From the NCBI GenBank assembly GCA_963925805.1, contig CAWUSE010000024.1, positions 1-64,000 of the forward strand: a stretch of 64,000 nt of DNA, in the 5' to 3' direction. Positions 9,076-18,126 of this stretch are shown here, piece by piece; the stretch's first letter is position 1; every line of letters starts with the position of its first letter. This DNA is from UBA10347 sp905182135 (lineage in GTDB: Bacteria; Actinomycetota; Acidimicrobiia; Acidimicrobiales; UBA10347). The notes under the pieces were generated by a model. The model ran no database searches. It was not told the DNA's origin and saw only the letters and a list, made by a program, of their open reading frames with translations. A program made the position numbers and the translations under genes.

Positions 9076-10230
9076 ATGGCACTAGCAATGACAGATCAGC
9101 TTCGCGAACTCCTTCGTCGCAATGCTGGAGTTTCAGAAGAAATGAGAATGGTCGCTCCTGATTCTGTCGAGGCGATGCGAAGCGCCGGGTTGTGGGCCAT
9201 TCTCACGCCAGCGGCGTGGGGAGGATCTGAAGCTGGGCTCCGGGAACAGGTCGACTCGTTGTTCGAGGTTGCCGCTGCGGATTCCGCTGCCGGGTGGGTG
9301 CAGATGGTGTCAAATGCTCATGCGTGGGTCGTTGGAAATTTCCCCGAAGAGTGTCAACGCGAGGTCTTCGGTGAGAGTGCCAACATCGTCATTCCTGGCA
9401 CTCTGGCGGCACAAGGTCAGGCAAAACGACGCCCTGAAGGGTGGGAGTTGACAGGCCGGTGGCAGTTCGCCAGCGGCGTCGACCACGGTGATTGGCTACT
9501 GATTGGGGCGATCGCCGATGAATTACCCGAAAGCGACTTCCCCGGGCTGCATCTCATCGTGGCGAAATCTGACATCGACGTCGACGACACATGGCACACA
9601 TTGGGTCTACGAGGTAGCGGGTCAAAAGATCTCGTCGCTGATGCGGTATTTGTCCCAGCACATCGGGCGATGCCGAGCAGCACACTCTTTAACGGCCTCA
9701 GCGAACATGGTGAGATGCACAGCACCCATATCAATCGCGTCCCATTGCTCGTGTGTTTGTCGGTGCAATTGGCTGCCACCGTGATCGGCATCGCCGATAG
9801 CGCACTCTCACTGCACCTCGAACGCACTGCTGTGCGGCGAGAGGTGTACACGCGTTCGTCAAAGGCGAAGAGCGTCGGGTCACAGATGCGCGTCGCCGAA
9901 GCTGCTGTCGAGCTCAAGACAGCACGGATGCTGGTCCAAGCGGCGGCCGATCGGTGCGACGAGGTTGGGACAACGGGTGAGCGCCTCGATATCGAAACCC
10001 GTGCTGAGCTCAAGTGGAACGCTGCCTACGCAGTCGAGCTCAGCCGCCGTGCGACCGAACGGATCTTTGCGACCTCAGGGGCGAACGCCATCTACAACGA
10101 CAGCGAACTGCAAGCGCGTTATCGCGACGTGAACACTGCCTGTCACCATGCAATTGCCGACTTTGACAGCACGGCGGAAATGCGAGGCCGCATGCTGCTC
10201 GGTCTCGATCCAGGCTCGACACTGCTCTAG
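9076..10230 (+). CDS. Acyl-CoA dehydrogenase-fold flavoprotein (HsaA/DszC-like group)
   Basis: 384 residues. It has the acyl-CoA dehydrogenase layout: an N-terminal helical part with GLWAILTPAAWGG, a middle beta part with WELTGRWQFASGVDHGDWLL, and a C-terminal helical bundle. TGRWQFASG and GLRGSGSKD are characteristic of the subgroup that includes the FMNH2-dependent hydroxylases HsaA, DszC and HpaH-type oxygenases, rather than true beta-oxidation dehydrogenases, so a monooxygenase role is possible. An ATG at 9088 is an alternative start. Its final codons (STLL-stop) form the first unit of the 15-bp tandem repeat that follows. Confidence 0.85.
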   Translation: MALAMTDQLRELLRRNAGVSEEMRMVAPDSVEAMRSAGLWAILTPAAWGGSEAGLREQVDSLFEVAAADSAAGWVQMVSNAHAWVVGNFPEECQREVFGESANIVIPGTLAAQGQAKRRPEGWELTGRWQFASGVDHGDWLLIGAIADELPESDFPGLHLIVAKSDIDVDDTWHTLGLRGSGSKDLVADAVFVPAHRAMPSSTLFNGLSEHGEMHSTHINRVPLLVCLSVQLAATVIGIADSALSLHLERTAVRREVYTRSSKAKSVGSQMRVAEAAVELKTARMLVQAAADRCDEVGTTGERLDIETRAELKWNAAYAVELSRRATERIFATSGANAIYNDSELQARYRDVNTACHHAIADFDSTAEMRGRMLLGLDPGSTLL

Positions 10231-10350
10231 TCGACACTGCTCTAGTCGACACTGCTCTAGTCGACACTGCTCTAGTCGACACTGCTCTAGTCGACACTGC
10301 TCTAGTCGACACTGCTCTAGTCGACACTGCTCTAGTCGACACTGCTCTAC
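10216..10350. repeat. 15-bp tandem repeat, nine copies, carrying the gene's stop codon
   Basis: The unit tcgacactgctctag is repeated nine times without interruption; the ninth ends in c instead of g. The first copy is the coding end of the preceding gene (Ser-Thr-Leu-Leu-stop), so each copy supplies another in-frame TAG. The array contains GTCGAC and CTAG palindromes in every period and ends 20 bases before the convergent amidohydrolase stop. Confidence 0.97.
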
Positions 10351-10369
10351 TTCTTGTTGGGCGCCTCGG

Positions 10370-12106
10370 CTAGCGGCGACCCCGCACCAGCACGCCGGGT
10401 CGGGCGCCGGTTGGTTTGCCGTCGAGCCAGGTGATCTCGCCTGACACGATGGTGTAGCGATAACCGTCGGCCTTCTGCAGTAGCCGAGGTGCATCTGCTG
10501 GCAAATCGTGGACCATCTCCGGTGGGGATAGACGGAGTCCTTCGTAGTCGATGATGTTCACATCGCCACGCTTGCCTACTTCGAGGGTGCCGCGATCGCC
10601 GAGTCCGTAAAGTTCGGCGGTGTCGTGAGTCTGCAACTTCACCGCTTCTTCGATGCCGAGCTTGGGGCCGTTGGTCCGGTCTCGCGTCCAGTGTGTGAGC
10701 AGGAAGGTCGGTGTTGAAGCATCGCAGATCAAGCGGCAGTGAGCGCCACCGTCGCTGAGGCTGAGAAACGCACCGTGGTGCTGTAACCGTTCATACGTTG
10801 GGTTCAACGAATGCTCCGCGAAGTCGGTGAGGGGGAAGAAGAGCAGGCCCTTGCCATCGTTCTCGAGCATCACGTCGTAGGCGTACTCGTATGGGTCTTT
10901 GCCGGTGGCTTTGGCCTGTGCCTGTACACAGTCCTCTGGCGATGGTTCATAGTTCGGCTCGGTACCGAGGGGATACATCTTGTGAAATCCATGGGCGACG
11001 TCGTGGTTGAATCGACCGGTGAAGCCGGTCTGTTCGGCCAAGATCGCGGCCTTGATCTCGGGCTTGCGCAGTTCGATCACGCGCTCCGCTAAGGGAAAGT
11101 CGGCTAACTGTAGATAGGTCGGATGCATCTTGAATGGGTGAAGTGAGGTCTCGAATCCAAAGAGAAGCCCGGCTGGTCTGCCGGCGACCTGCGCCACAAC
11201 CTTGCCGTCACCTTCGATCGGCGATGAAGACAGGTCCAGCAACTCACGCCACTGGTCGGGGTCCTGGTCAGATTGTGTAAGCGCATACGTGACCGTGAGG
11301 CCGTAATCGGTGGCTAATTCGCGCATCCAGTCAATATCGCCTCCGAAGTCACCCTCAAGCCCGCCAAGACCGATATCACTAGCGACCTCGACGACGCCGC
11401 CGCCCCCGTCAGCTACCGCCTTTCCTAACGCCACCATTTCTGCGGCGCCGGCAAAGGTGCCCGGGACCGGTTCACCATCGAGCGCTCGATGGAGCTTGGT
11501 CCTCGAAGAACTAAACCCGAGTGCACCGGCTCTGATGCCTTCTTGGACGATCTCGGCCATCTGTATCAGGTCATCGGCGGTGGCTTCTTCGTTCCTCGCG
11601 CCGCGATCACCCATCACGTAAGCACGAACCGAACCGTGGGGAACATGGGTCGCGATATCCATCACCCGGGGCATCTGATCTAGTGCATCGAGGTACTCGG
11701 GGAAGGTCTCCCATTGCCAGTCAATCCCATCGGCCAGCGCAGCACCAGGGATGTCCTCGACACCTTCCATCAGCTGGATCAGCCAATCGTGCTTATCGGG
11801 TCGGGCGGGTGCGAAGCCGACGCCACAGTTGCCGAACACCGTTGTGGTAACACCATGCCACGACGACGGTGACAGCTCAGGATCCCATGTTGCCTGACCG
11901 TCGTAATGTGTGTGAACGTCTACCCAGCCCGGTGCTACCAGGAGACCAGACGCGTCGATTTCTTCGGACCCGGGTCCAACGTTGGCGCCTATGGCTGTGA
12001 CGATCCCTACGCCGTTCTCGTCCTTGTCGATAGCGACGTCGGCCACCCGGGCTGGTGCCCCTGTGCCATCGACGACGTTGCCATTGCGGATCACCAGATC
12101 ATGCAT
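10370..12106 (-). CDS. N-acyl-D-amino-acid deacylase family amidohydrolase
   Basis: 578 residues, ATG with AGGAGA just upstream. N-terminal strand LVIRNGNVVDGTGAPARVAD and APGWVDVHTHYDGQ give the metal-dependent hydrolase HxH. VFGNCGVGFAP carries the cysteine that bridges zinc in D-aminoacylases, and SDGGAHCRL contains the late metal/catalytic aspartate. C-terminal GTLEVGKRGDVNIID closes the beta-sandwich. The family hydrolyses N-acyl-D-amino acids and related amides in the cytoplasm. The length agrees with the larger actinobacterial members. It has a single-gene unit or is first of two with nothing downstream on this strand. Confidence 0.92.
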   Translation of the reverse strand: MHDLVIRNGNVVDGTGAPARVADVAIDKDENGVGIVTAIGANVGPGSEEIDASGLLVAPGWVDVHTHYDGQATWDPELSPSSWHGVTTTVFGNCGVGFAPARPDKHDWLIQLMEGVEDIPGAALADGIDWQWETFPEYLDALDQMPRVMDIATHVPHGSVRAYVMGDRGARNEEATADDLIQMAEIVQEGIRAGALGFSSSRTKLHRALDGEPVPGTFAGAAEMVALGKAVADGGGGVVEVASDIGLGGLEGDFGGDIDWMRELATDYGLTVTYALTQSDQDPDQWRELLDLSSSPIEGDGKVVAQVAGRPAGLLFGFETSLHPFKMHPTYLQLADFPLAERVIELRKPEIKAAILAEQTGFTGRFNHDVAHGFHKMYPLGTEPNYEPSPEDCVQAQAKATGKDPYEYAYDVMLENDGKGLLFFPLTDFAEHSLNPTYERLQHHGAFLSLSDGGAHCRLICDASTPTFLLTHWTRDRTNGPKLGIEEAVKLQTHDTAELYGLGDRGTLEVGKRGDVNIIDYEGLRLSPPEMVHDLPADAPRLLQKADGYRYTIVSGEITWLDGKPTGARPGVLVRGRR

Positions 12107-12157
12107 GAGAGTCTCCTTATGTCTATGCGCTGTATTTACGACACTAGGTGTGTAGGC

Positions 12158-12877
12158 CTACTCGCGCCATAGGAAGCCGTGGCCGGTGGTCTTGTAGGAG
12201 CGAATGAAGGTGCGTTCCATCTGGATGCCCGCTTCGAGTTCGGCCATCAAGGCCAGGTGCCGCGGATCGTTGGCATGCTTGTCGACGGCGACCAAATCTG
12301 TGCAGGCCATCACGAAGACGACATCACCTTTGCGCAGATCGATCTCGCGGTCAGCGTCGGCCATAGCCAGGCCTGCGCTGTAGATCAGAGTGTCGGGTTC
12401 GGCGTCCCAGCAATAGGCGGCGTGCTCACGAGACGCTTCTAGATAGGTGTTCAGGTCATCGTCGGATCCGAACCGGAAGCCGAGGGCAATTATTGCCACT
12501 CCGACGTGTTTCGGATTGACCGAGCCTGGCCGTCCCCACCAGCCGTAATCGTCGACATCAGAGAACCTGGTGGTCATGACTCGCCGTTTGGTCATTTGGC
12601 GCGAGCCCATTGCTTCCATCAACTCGCCATGGGCCGGCCTGTCGATATGGGAGTCGAGGCTTGATTGTCCGTTCGCATAACGCTCGAACACGAGAACGTT
12701 TGACTCATCGGCGAGGTTGACCGCTGCTACATAGGCGTCGGTTTCGGGTTCGCCCACGCGTGCATCTTCGCCTCGGTCGTTCCATACGTCGAGCCACTCG
12801 CCCACGCTGTTGTTCTCGGTGCGTACCTGGTATTCGATTAGGACGCTGAATGGGTTCGTGGTCTCGCTATCGCTCAT
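12158..12877 (-). CDS. Two-module ABM-like (dimeric alpha-beta barrel) protein
   Basis: 239 residues from the ATG at 12877, chosen because a TAGGTT hexamer lies exactly 6 bases upstream. Two similar halves appear: residues about 5-100 with NVLVFERYANGQSSLDSHID and residues about 110-220 with GDVVFVMACTDLVAVDKHAND. Each resembles antibiotic-biosynthesis-monooxygenase (ABM) or stress-responsive barrel modules. Such proteins include small cofactor-free oxygenases and EthD-like proteins, so the reaction is open. It lies upstream of the amidohydrolase on the same strand with a 51-base gap. Confidence 0.7.
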   Translation of the reverse strand: MSDSETTNPFSVLIEYQVRTENNSVGEWLDVWNDRGEDARVGEPETDAYVAAVNLADESNVLVFERYANGQSSLDSHIDRPAHGELMEAMGSRQMTKRRVMTTRFSDVDDYGWWGRPGSVNPKHVGVAIIALGFRFGSDDDLNTYLEASREHAAYCWDAEPDTLIYSAGLAMADADREIDLRKGDVVFVMACTDLVAVDKHANDPRHLALMAELEAGIQMERTFIRSYKTTGHGFLWRE

Positions 12878-12883
12878 CACCTG

Positions 12884-12889
12884 AACCTA
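12884..12889 (-). promoter_or_regulatory. Leaderless -10 element for the ABM-like gene
   Basis: TAGGTT on the minus strand, 6 bases before the ATG at 12877. It decides the start over the GTG at 12880. Confidence 0.5.
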
Positions 12890-13264
12890 ATCGCAGTGCT
12901 CGGGCGCCGCCCTGATTCGAGCGTAGGACAATCAAATGTGCCGTGCCCCCCAAACTAAGCACGAGGAATCGGCGTTGAGAACTGTCGCGTGGCGCAGTTA
13001 TGGGTGGCTGCTGTCTCTCCAAGGCAACGTCAGGCGCAGCCAGATAATCAGGAAGGTGGGTGCAAGAGCTGGCCGCACCGGACATGGTGGCTGCAGTACT
13101 GGACTATGTAGCGCCTGCGCCGTCGGTCCACTGTCGAGTTGTCTGTAGCGCTGTGCAGCGTCATGGCACTGAAGAGGTGAACACCGTCTGGTTCGGCGTC
13201 CCCTGAAATGTTGTCGTAGGAGTCTCGACCTGCTTCGATGTCGATCATCTGCTTGTAATCCGGA
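12890..13264. other. Gene-free stretch
   Basis: About 375 bases between the ABM-like promoter and the MFS stop. Short open frames have no recognisable domain. Nothing else was seen. Confidence 0.45.
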
Positions 13265-14713
13265 TCACGAGCGCAGTTGTCGGTCTGGGTCAGACGTGCT
13301 GTTGGTTGGATAGCCCATGACGGCGATGACCGAGAAGAGATAGCCGCCAGCAATCAACAACCACACGGCCCGGAACGCTTGGATCGATTCGTTGCTGCGG
13401 TCACCCAGTAGGGCTACGGCAACGGCCACGCCGAGAGCCCCGCAAACCCGCCGAATGGTCTGGAAGACTGCGTTCCCAATACCCAAGTCATGTTCCGGCA
13501 CGTCGGTAAGTGCCGCATTCGTCACGACGATGCCCACCATCCCGGCGCCTAGTCCAAACAGCAGCAGTCCAACCAGATAGAGCGACCAGAAGTCCGGCGA
13601 TTCGTCAACGCTGAACACCCATACGAACATGCCCGATGCAGCGATCATGCCACCGAGTGCCAACACGCCGCGATACCCATGTGTGTCTGACCAGTGGCCG
13701 ACTGGTATCGATACGAAGCTCACGATCATGCCAATGGCAACAGCGGTGCCTCCGGCCAGGGCCGAGTATCCCCACACATTGATCAGGAATAGGGGAGTGG
13801 TGAAGAACCAAGCGTTGATGGCGAACTGTGTTCCTGCTTGTGAAAGGTTCGCCAGCGCAAACTTCTGATTGCGGAATAACCCCAAGTTGACTAAAGGTGA
13901 TGCTGCTCGGTTACACCGCACCAGGAACGCCGTGGCCAGTGCCACGGATAGGACCAGCGCGAGCAGCACCGTTCCGCTCGTCCAACCCCAACGAGGGCCC
14001 TGTAAGACGCCGAAAGTGAGCAGTCCGATCGCAGAGGTACCGACCAAACTTCCGACGTAGTCGACCGGTCCAGCGTCAGAGGAGCGTTCCGTTTCGGCCA
14101 GGACTCGACGACCCAAGACCAGCACGGTGAGCCCGATGGGGACATTGATTAGAAATGCCCACCGCCAGTTCACGGCCTCGATTGCCACTGCCCCCAATGT
14201 GGGGCCTGTGGCTGCGCCAGCGCTGGCGGCGGTGCCCCAGATGCCGATGGCTAGCCCTCGTTTTTTTGCTGGGAACAACGGTAACAAAAGTGCAACAGCG
14301 GTTGAGGTAACCATGGCCGCTCCAGCGCCCTGGCCAACCCTTGCTGCGATAAGAACGGTGGGGTTGGGGGCTGCTGCTGTCACCGCTGAGACAGCCGTGA
14401 ATAGGGCCAAACCAAGCAGAAAGATACGGCGTCGGCCGTGACGATCGGCCAACCTTCCTGCGACCAACAGCAGCGCGCCCGCTGCGATCGCGTTGCCTGA
14501 CGACACCCAGGCCAGGGTCGAGCGCGGCGTGTCAGCGAACTCCAGCTCAATGAACGGAAAAGCGACGTTCGTCGCCATGAGATCGAGGATGATGATGAAC
14601 GTTGCCGAGGACACCAACGCAAGAGACAGCCACGACTGTCTGCTGACGTAGTCGGATGGATCGGGACTGGGCTGCGACCTGTTAGTGAGGTCAGGCTTCC
14701 TGCTGGTCTTCAC
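13265..14713 (-). CDS. MFS multidrug exporter, DHA2 (EmrB/QacA, 14-TM) type
   Basis: 482 residues, GTG start overlapping the upstream stop as GTGA. The first helix carries IIILDLMATNVAFPFIE, the DHA2 motif D1, and motif A is RLADRHGRRRIFL. Motif C of drug antiporters appears as AASAGAATGPTLGA in the fifth helix. Fourteen hydrophobic segments can be counted. The family exports drugs or organic compounds in exchange for protons. Translational coupling to the lactonase-type gene suggests the pair handles one compound. Confidence 0.9.
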   Translation of the reverse strand: MKTSRKPDLTNRSQPSPDPSDYVSRQSWLSLALVSSATFIIILDLMATNVAFPFIELEFADTPRSTLAWVSSGNAIAAGALLLVAGRLADRHGRRRIFLLGLALFTAVSAVTAAAPNPTVLIAARVGQGAGAAMVTSTAVALLLPLFPAKKRGLAIGIWGTAASAGAATGPTLGAVAIEAVNWRWAFLINVPIGLTVLVLGRRVLAETERSSDAGPVDYVGSLVGTSAIGLLTFGVLQGPRWGWTSGTVLLALVLSVALATAFLVRCNRAASPLVNLGLFRNQKFALANLSQAGTQFAINAWFFTTPLFLINVWGYSALAGGTAVAIGMIVSFVSIPVGHWSDTHGYRGVLALGGMIAASGMFVWVFSVDESPDFWSLYLVGLLLFGLGAGMVGIVVTNAALTDVPEHDLGIGNAVFQTIRRVCGALGVAVAVALLGDRSNESIQAFRAVWLLIAGGYLFSVIAVMGYPTNSTSDPDRQLRS

Positions 14714-15513
14714 GAGTTGAGCGGCCTGTCGAGCCGAACTGCGATGCCGTCCAGGCCAACTCGGGCCACCTCAAAACGCTCGAGAACGAGAGGGTCGTGG
14801 CCAGGGACGATCAGCTCGGGTTGATCTGCGAGGCGTTGCAGCGTGTGGTACGCCTCCAGCATGGCGCCGACATCGAACACAATGGGGAACGGGCGCTCGG
14901 CCTCGAAGTTCTCGTAGTAATGCGTGGCGTCAGAGGCCAAGATTAGCCAACCGATATCGGTCAGAACTCGAACGACTTGCAAGCCGTCGGTGTGACCACC
15001 AACCCGATGCACAGTTAGACCTGGCGCTAGTTCTTCGTCACCGTCATGAAAGACCACGCGTCCGTCGTGCACGAGCATGACCATGTCGGCGACGTGTAAT
15101 GGGGTGAAAGCATGATTGAGTGAGCGATGGGCCATATGTCGCCCGGTCGCGAATGCCATTTCACGGTCCTGGAGGTGGAAGCGTGCCTGAGGGAATTGGT
15201 TGTGGCCGCCCACATGGTCGTAGTGAAGATGAGTGATGATCACATCGGTCACAGTTGCAGCATCAACGTCGACGGTTGCCAGTGCTTCGGTCACGGTGCG
15301 GACCAGCCGACGCTGGCGAGTGGCGGCGTCGAGTTCACCAAATCCGGTGTCGACAACCCACGTCTTGTCCGGTCCAACGACGGCCCAGACGAAGTAGTCC
15401 ATCGGCATCGGCGTGTCGTGAGGGTCGCCCCCCAGGAAGTGTTCGGCCCGGTGCGCGTCGCGTTCGGCGTACTTGACTGCGTACACCTCGTAGACGGTTG
15501 GCGCGTCAGCCAT
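14710..15513 (-). CDS. Metallo-beta-lactamase-fold hydrolase, N-acyl homoserine lactonase-like
   Basis: 267 residues from the ATG at 15513, which has GAGGAG upstream; a longer frame to 15582 lacks such a site. The zinc motif HLHYDHVGGH (HxHxDH) is near residue 95, VGGHTDGLQ gives the next histidine and LASDATHYYENF the bridging aspartate. The sequence around MPMDYFVWAV and WVVDTGFGE resembles AHL-lactonases, which open acyl-homoserine lactone rings and thereby quench quorum signals; many relatives act on other lactones. It is the first gene of a two-gene unit with the MFS exporter. Confidence 0.87.
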   Translation of the reverse strand: MADAPTVYEVYAVKYAERDAHRAEHFLGGDPHDTPMPMDYFVWAVVGPDKTWVVDTGFGELDAATRQRRLVRTVTEALATVDVDAATVTDVIITHLHYDHVGGHNQFPQARFHLQDREMAFATGRHMAHRSLNHAFTPLHVADMVMLVHDGRVVFHDGDEELAPGLTVHRVGGHTDGLQVVRVLTDIGWLILASDATHYYENFEAERPFPIVFDVGAMLEAYHTLQRLADQPELIVPGHDPLVLERFEVARVGLDGIAVRLDRPLNS

Positions 15514-15599
15514 GATTGCTCCTCGATCGATCCGGAGATGCGGTTCTCCTGTAGGTTCGCTGGCCGGGCACCGCTGGTGCAAAACGAAGAGGAGAGTTC

Positions 15600-16001
15600 A
15601 TGGATCAGGATCGTTTCGAACTGGGTAAAGAGGCGAGGGGCCGGGTGCTTGGCGAACAGTACGTGACCAGCGCTCTCACCGGCGCAGACTCCTTCAACCG
15701 CGATTTCCAAGAGATGGTGACTGAATTCGCCTGGGGCGGAGTGTGGGGGCGCACGGTCCTGAGCGACAAGCAACGCAGCCTGAACAATCTATGCATGCTC
15801 GCGGCACTGAATCGTCCGAAAGAGTTCAAGCTGCACTTTAAGGCCGCCATTGGCAATGGCGTCACTCTCGACGAACTTCGCGACACCCTGCTTCAGATAG
15901 CGGTGTACTGCGGCATACCCGCTGGAGTCGAGGCTTTCCGGCTCGGCCGAGAGGTACTCGAAGCCGAGGGGATTGTGCCTGAACCCGTCGACGGGATCTG
16001 A
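15600..16001 (+). CDS. Carboxymuconolactone decarboxylase family protein (PcaC-like)
   Basis: 133 residues, ATG with GAGGAGAG upstream. The full length matches gamma-carboxymuconolactone decarboxylases, with FAWGGVWGRTVLSDKQRSL, AALNRPKEFKLH and the C-terminal IAVYCGIPAGVEAF. PcaC removes CO2 from 4-carboxymuconolactone in the beta-ketoadipate pathway. No other pca gene is in the window, so a related decarboxylase or ring-opening role is equally possible. It is divergent from the lactonase-like gene across 86 bases. Confidence 0.9.
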   Translation: MDQDRFELGKEARGRVLGEQYVTSALTGADSFNRDFQEMVTEFAWGGVWGRTVLSDKQRSLNNLCMLAALNRPKEFKLHFKAAIGNGVTLDELRDTLLQIAVYCGIPAGVEAFRLGREVLEAEGIVPEPVDGI

Positions 16002-16219
16002 CCCCGAACAGGCGTGTACCCGCTATGCGCTGGTTCGTTGGGTGGTTGGACTATCGCTGTCACCGCTGGGGCAGGCCTTGGTGGCCTTTGGTACGCATTG
16101 AATAGCGGCATCGCCGGACAAGCAAGCGCGGCGATATCTGACCTGTAGGTGATTGGGAAGCAACTTCGAGGCATGGACATAAGGCGAGAACACTTCGACG
16201 CGAGCGCTAGGCGGGTTTC

Positions 16220-16510
16220 TTGCCTCTTGTGGTTCCTGAAGTCGATGGTGGACCGTGGCGGCCCTTGGCAGAGACGGGTCCGGTCATTGTTGATGCCATC
16301 GAACAACTCGCCCGCGGCGATCATTCGGTCGCTCTTGTCGTATCAATGCATCCAACGGTCGTTGCTCTCTGGACGACGGCACCTCCCGCTCCGGCAGAGT
16401 TCACCGAGGCATTCAACCAGCGGTGTTCCGCCGTCTTCCAGACTGCGCTCGACGCCCACTTTCAGCGTGAGATCAACAAAGCTATCGAAGGAGACAGCGG
16501 TGTCGAGTAG
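16220..16510 (+). CDS. Hypothetical protein
   Basis: A frame of 96 codons starting at TTG (or GTG at 16229). Codon use looks like that of neighbouring genes, with third-position G/C preference throughout. The protein (PEVDGGPWRPLAETGPVIVD at the start) has no recognised domain, no signal peptide and no membrane segment. It converges on the SDR stop at 16531. It could be a truncated relic. Confidence 0.4.
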   Translation: MPLVVPEVDGGPWRPLAETGPVIVDAIEQLARGDHSVALVVSMHPTVVALWTTAPPAPAEFTEAFNQRCSAVFQTALDAHFQREINKAIEGDSGVE

Positions 16511-16530
16511 TCACGCTGTTTCTTGTGCCG

Positions 16531-17373
16531 TTACTTGCTGGGGTGACCCAGGGTCGGGGCTTTCCGGCTGAGAATCTGCTGATTCTTTTCACCGATCGCG
16601 TGATCCCAGTCTTGATCGGTGAACAACCAGAACTGGTTGTCGACGATGGCGTCGTAGACCTGCTCGCCAACAATCTCGGGATCTATCCCACCAGCAAGAG
16701 CGCGCTCGGAGAAGTCGAGCCACTTCTCGCCCAGCTTGTCCTGAACTGCACCAACCTGGCCCGGGTCACGGCGGCGGGTAGCGGCAACGATGTCGGTATT
16801 GACGAAACCAGGGCACAAGCAGGTGACCCCGATGTTGGACTTTTCTGCTCTGAGTTCGTGATGCAGCGTCTCGGCCAATGCGACGACGCCGTGCTTGGCC
16901 ACCATGTAGGGCCCGCTGTAGGCCGACGACACGTGGCCAGCGATTGAAGCGGTCATGACAACATGGCCGTCATCGTGTTCAACCATGCCTGGTACGAATG
17001 CTCGGACACCATGGATGACGCCGTCGAGCAGAATGCCGAGGGTCCAGTCCCAATCTTGTTTGGTCAATGACCATGACCGGCCGGCCGAGCCGGTGACTCC
17101 CGCGTTGAGACACGCCACGTTGACCTGACCGAATGCGTCACATGCCGCTTCGTTCAAAGCAAAGTTGGCGTTTTCGTCGGCGACATCGGTGTACACGCCG
17201 AAGGCTTCGACACCGAGAGCTTTCGCCTCGGCTACAACGGCCGCCATTCCGTCTTCGTTCACATCACCGATGGCGATGTTCATGCCAGCCCGGGCGAAAC
17301 GCAATGCCATGGCTCGCCCCATTCCCGATGCTCCACCTGTCACTACTGCTGTCTTTGTCGAAAAACTATCCAT
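16531..17373 (-). CDS. Short-chain dehydrogenase/reductase
   Basis: 280 residues. It shows the cofactor turn TGGASGMGRA near residue 13, CLNAGVTG (NAG), catalytic serine in VVMTASIAGH and the active-site pair Tyr-x3-Lys in YMVAKHG. An acidic DVNEDG after the second strand favours NAD over NADP. The C-terminal tail is longer than the core (EKNQQILSRK). It oxidises or reduces an unknown hydroxyl/keto compound. It has its own leaderless promoter. Confidence 0.93.
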   Translation of the reverse strand: MDSFSTKTAVVTGGASGMGRAMALRFARAGMNIAIGDVNEDGMAAVVAEAKALGVEAFGVYTDVADENANFALNEAACDAFGQVNVACLNAGVTGSAGRSWSLTKQDWDWTLGILLDGVIHGVRAFVPGMVEHDDGHVVMTASIAGHVSSAYSGPYMVAKHGVVALAETLHHELRAEKSNIGVTCLCPGFVNTDIVAATRRRDPGQVGAVQDKLGEKWLDFSERALAGGIDPEIVGEQVYDAIVDNQFWLFTDQDWDHAIGEKNQQILSRKAPTLGHPSK

Positions 17374-17379
17374 GGGTGC

Positions 17380-17385
17380 AACTTA
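17380..17385 (-). promoter_or_regulatory. Leaderless -10 element for the SDR gene
   Basis: TAAGTT on the minus strand, 6 bases before the ATG at 17373. Confidence 0.55.
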
Positions 17386-17544
17386 ACTCGGCGGTTAGAC
17401 GTGATGGGAGCCCACGACGCCGGACCCGCCGTGTCGCCGCGCCGTTCACACGGGAATGGGGCTTAGGGGAAGCGGAGCCGGATCGTCTGCTACTGGTGTT
17501 CGGTTCAGGACCGGCCCCGGCAGGGTGAGCAGTAGAGCGGTCCG

Positions 17545-18126
17545 TTAGGGGGCGATCACGTCAGCATGGTCTGCGGTGATTTGAGGGAAGTTCGCGGTTG
17601 CGGCCCGAGTCGCCAGATGGCGAGCGAGTGTGCGAAGTGGCCCGGGCCAAGAGACGAACAGATGGGTGTGACCTTGGTCGCGGTAGCTGTCGATTGTGTC
17701 TCGGTCCCGGTCGAGGTCGCCGGTCAATAAAACACACGAGAGATCGTTGGCAGACCAGACCGGTACGGCCGTCTGCGCTGGCGGGGGACTGAGCGCCACC
17801 CCGTTCACGATGTGCCCCGAGAGTAAATGTCTGACGTGTTCGGTCACGGTTTCGTCACCGTCGATAACCGCAAGGGCCCGTCGCTGACTGAGGTGATCGG
17901 TGACAGCAATTTCCTCGGCCAGTGCCACCGGATGCAATAGGTTGCCGCTCAGCCAGACAGCCAGGTGGACATGGTCGGTCATGACCGCAAGTTGTGCGAT
18001 GGCCAGGTTTTCAGTTCCTTGGATGCCGCCAACCAACACGGCCCAAAGCCCGAGTTGGTCGGCCTCGATCGCTCGATCGATTACAGCACTTGGTGGCATA
18101 TTTCGTAGATCAAGCCCAAGTCTCAT
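17545..18126 (-). CDS. Short luciferase-like protein (LLM fold, truncated)
   Basis: 193 residues, ATG overlapping the upstream stop as ATGA. The sequence follows an LLM barrel: MRLGLDLRNMPPSAVIDRA, LGLWAVLVGG, VHLAVWLSGNLLHPVALAEE. The family is normally about 300 residues, and the section that would hold the substrate insertion and later strands is missing, although the reading frame is intact and ends in YRDQGHTHLFVSWPGPL. It might be a partner subunit of the full-length LLM protein encoded just upstream, or a shrinking paralogue. Confidence 0.7.
   Translation of the reverse strand: MRLGLDLRNMPPSAVIDRAIEADQLGLWAVLVGGIQGTENLAIAQLAVMTDHVHLAVWLSGNLLHPVALAEEIAVTDHLSQRRALAVIDGDETVTEHVRHLLSGHIVNGVALSPPPAQTAVPVWSANDLSCVLLTGDLDRDRDTIDSYRDQGHTHLFVSWPGPLRTLARHLATRAATANFPQITADHADVIAP

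Noticed and set aside
10216..10350. CRISPR array
   Set aside because: The units are contiguous 15-mers with no spacers, and no cas gene is nearby.
10040..10494. Open frames through the 15-bp array encoding EQCRL or RHCSS repeats
   Set aside because: They are shadows of the tandem repeat; a 15-bp unit keeps all frames open without implying a protein.
12867..13353. Small minus-strand frames between the ABM-like and MFS genes
   Set aside because: They overlap promoter or stop regions and have no recognisable features.
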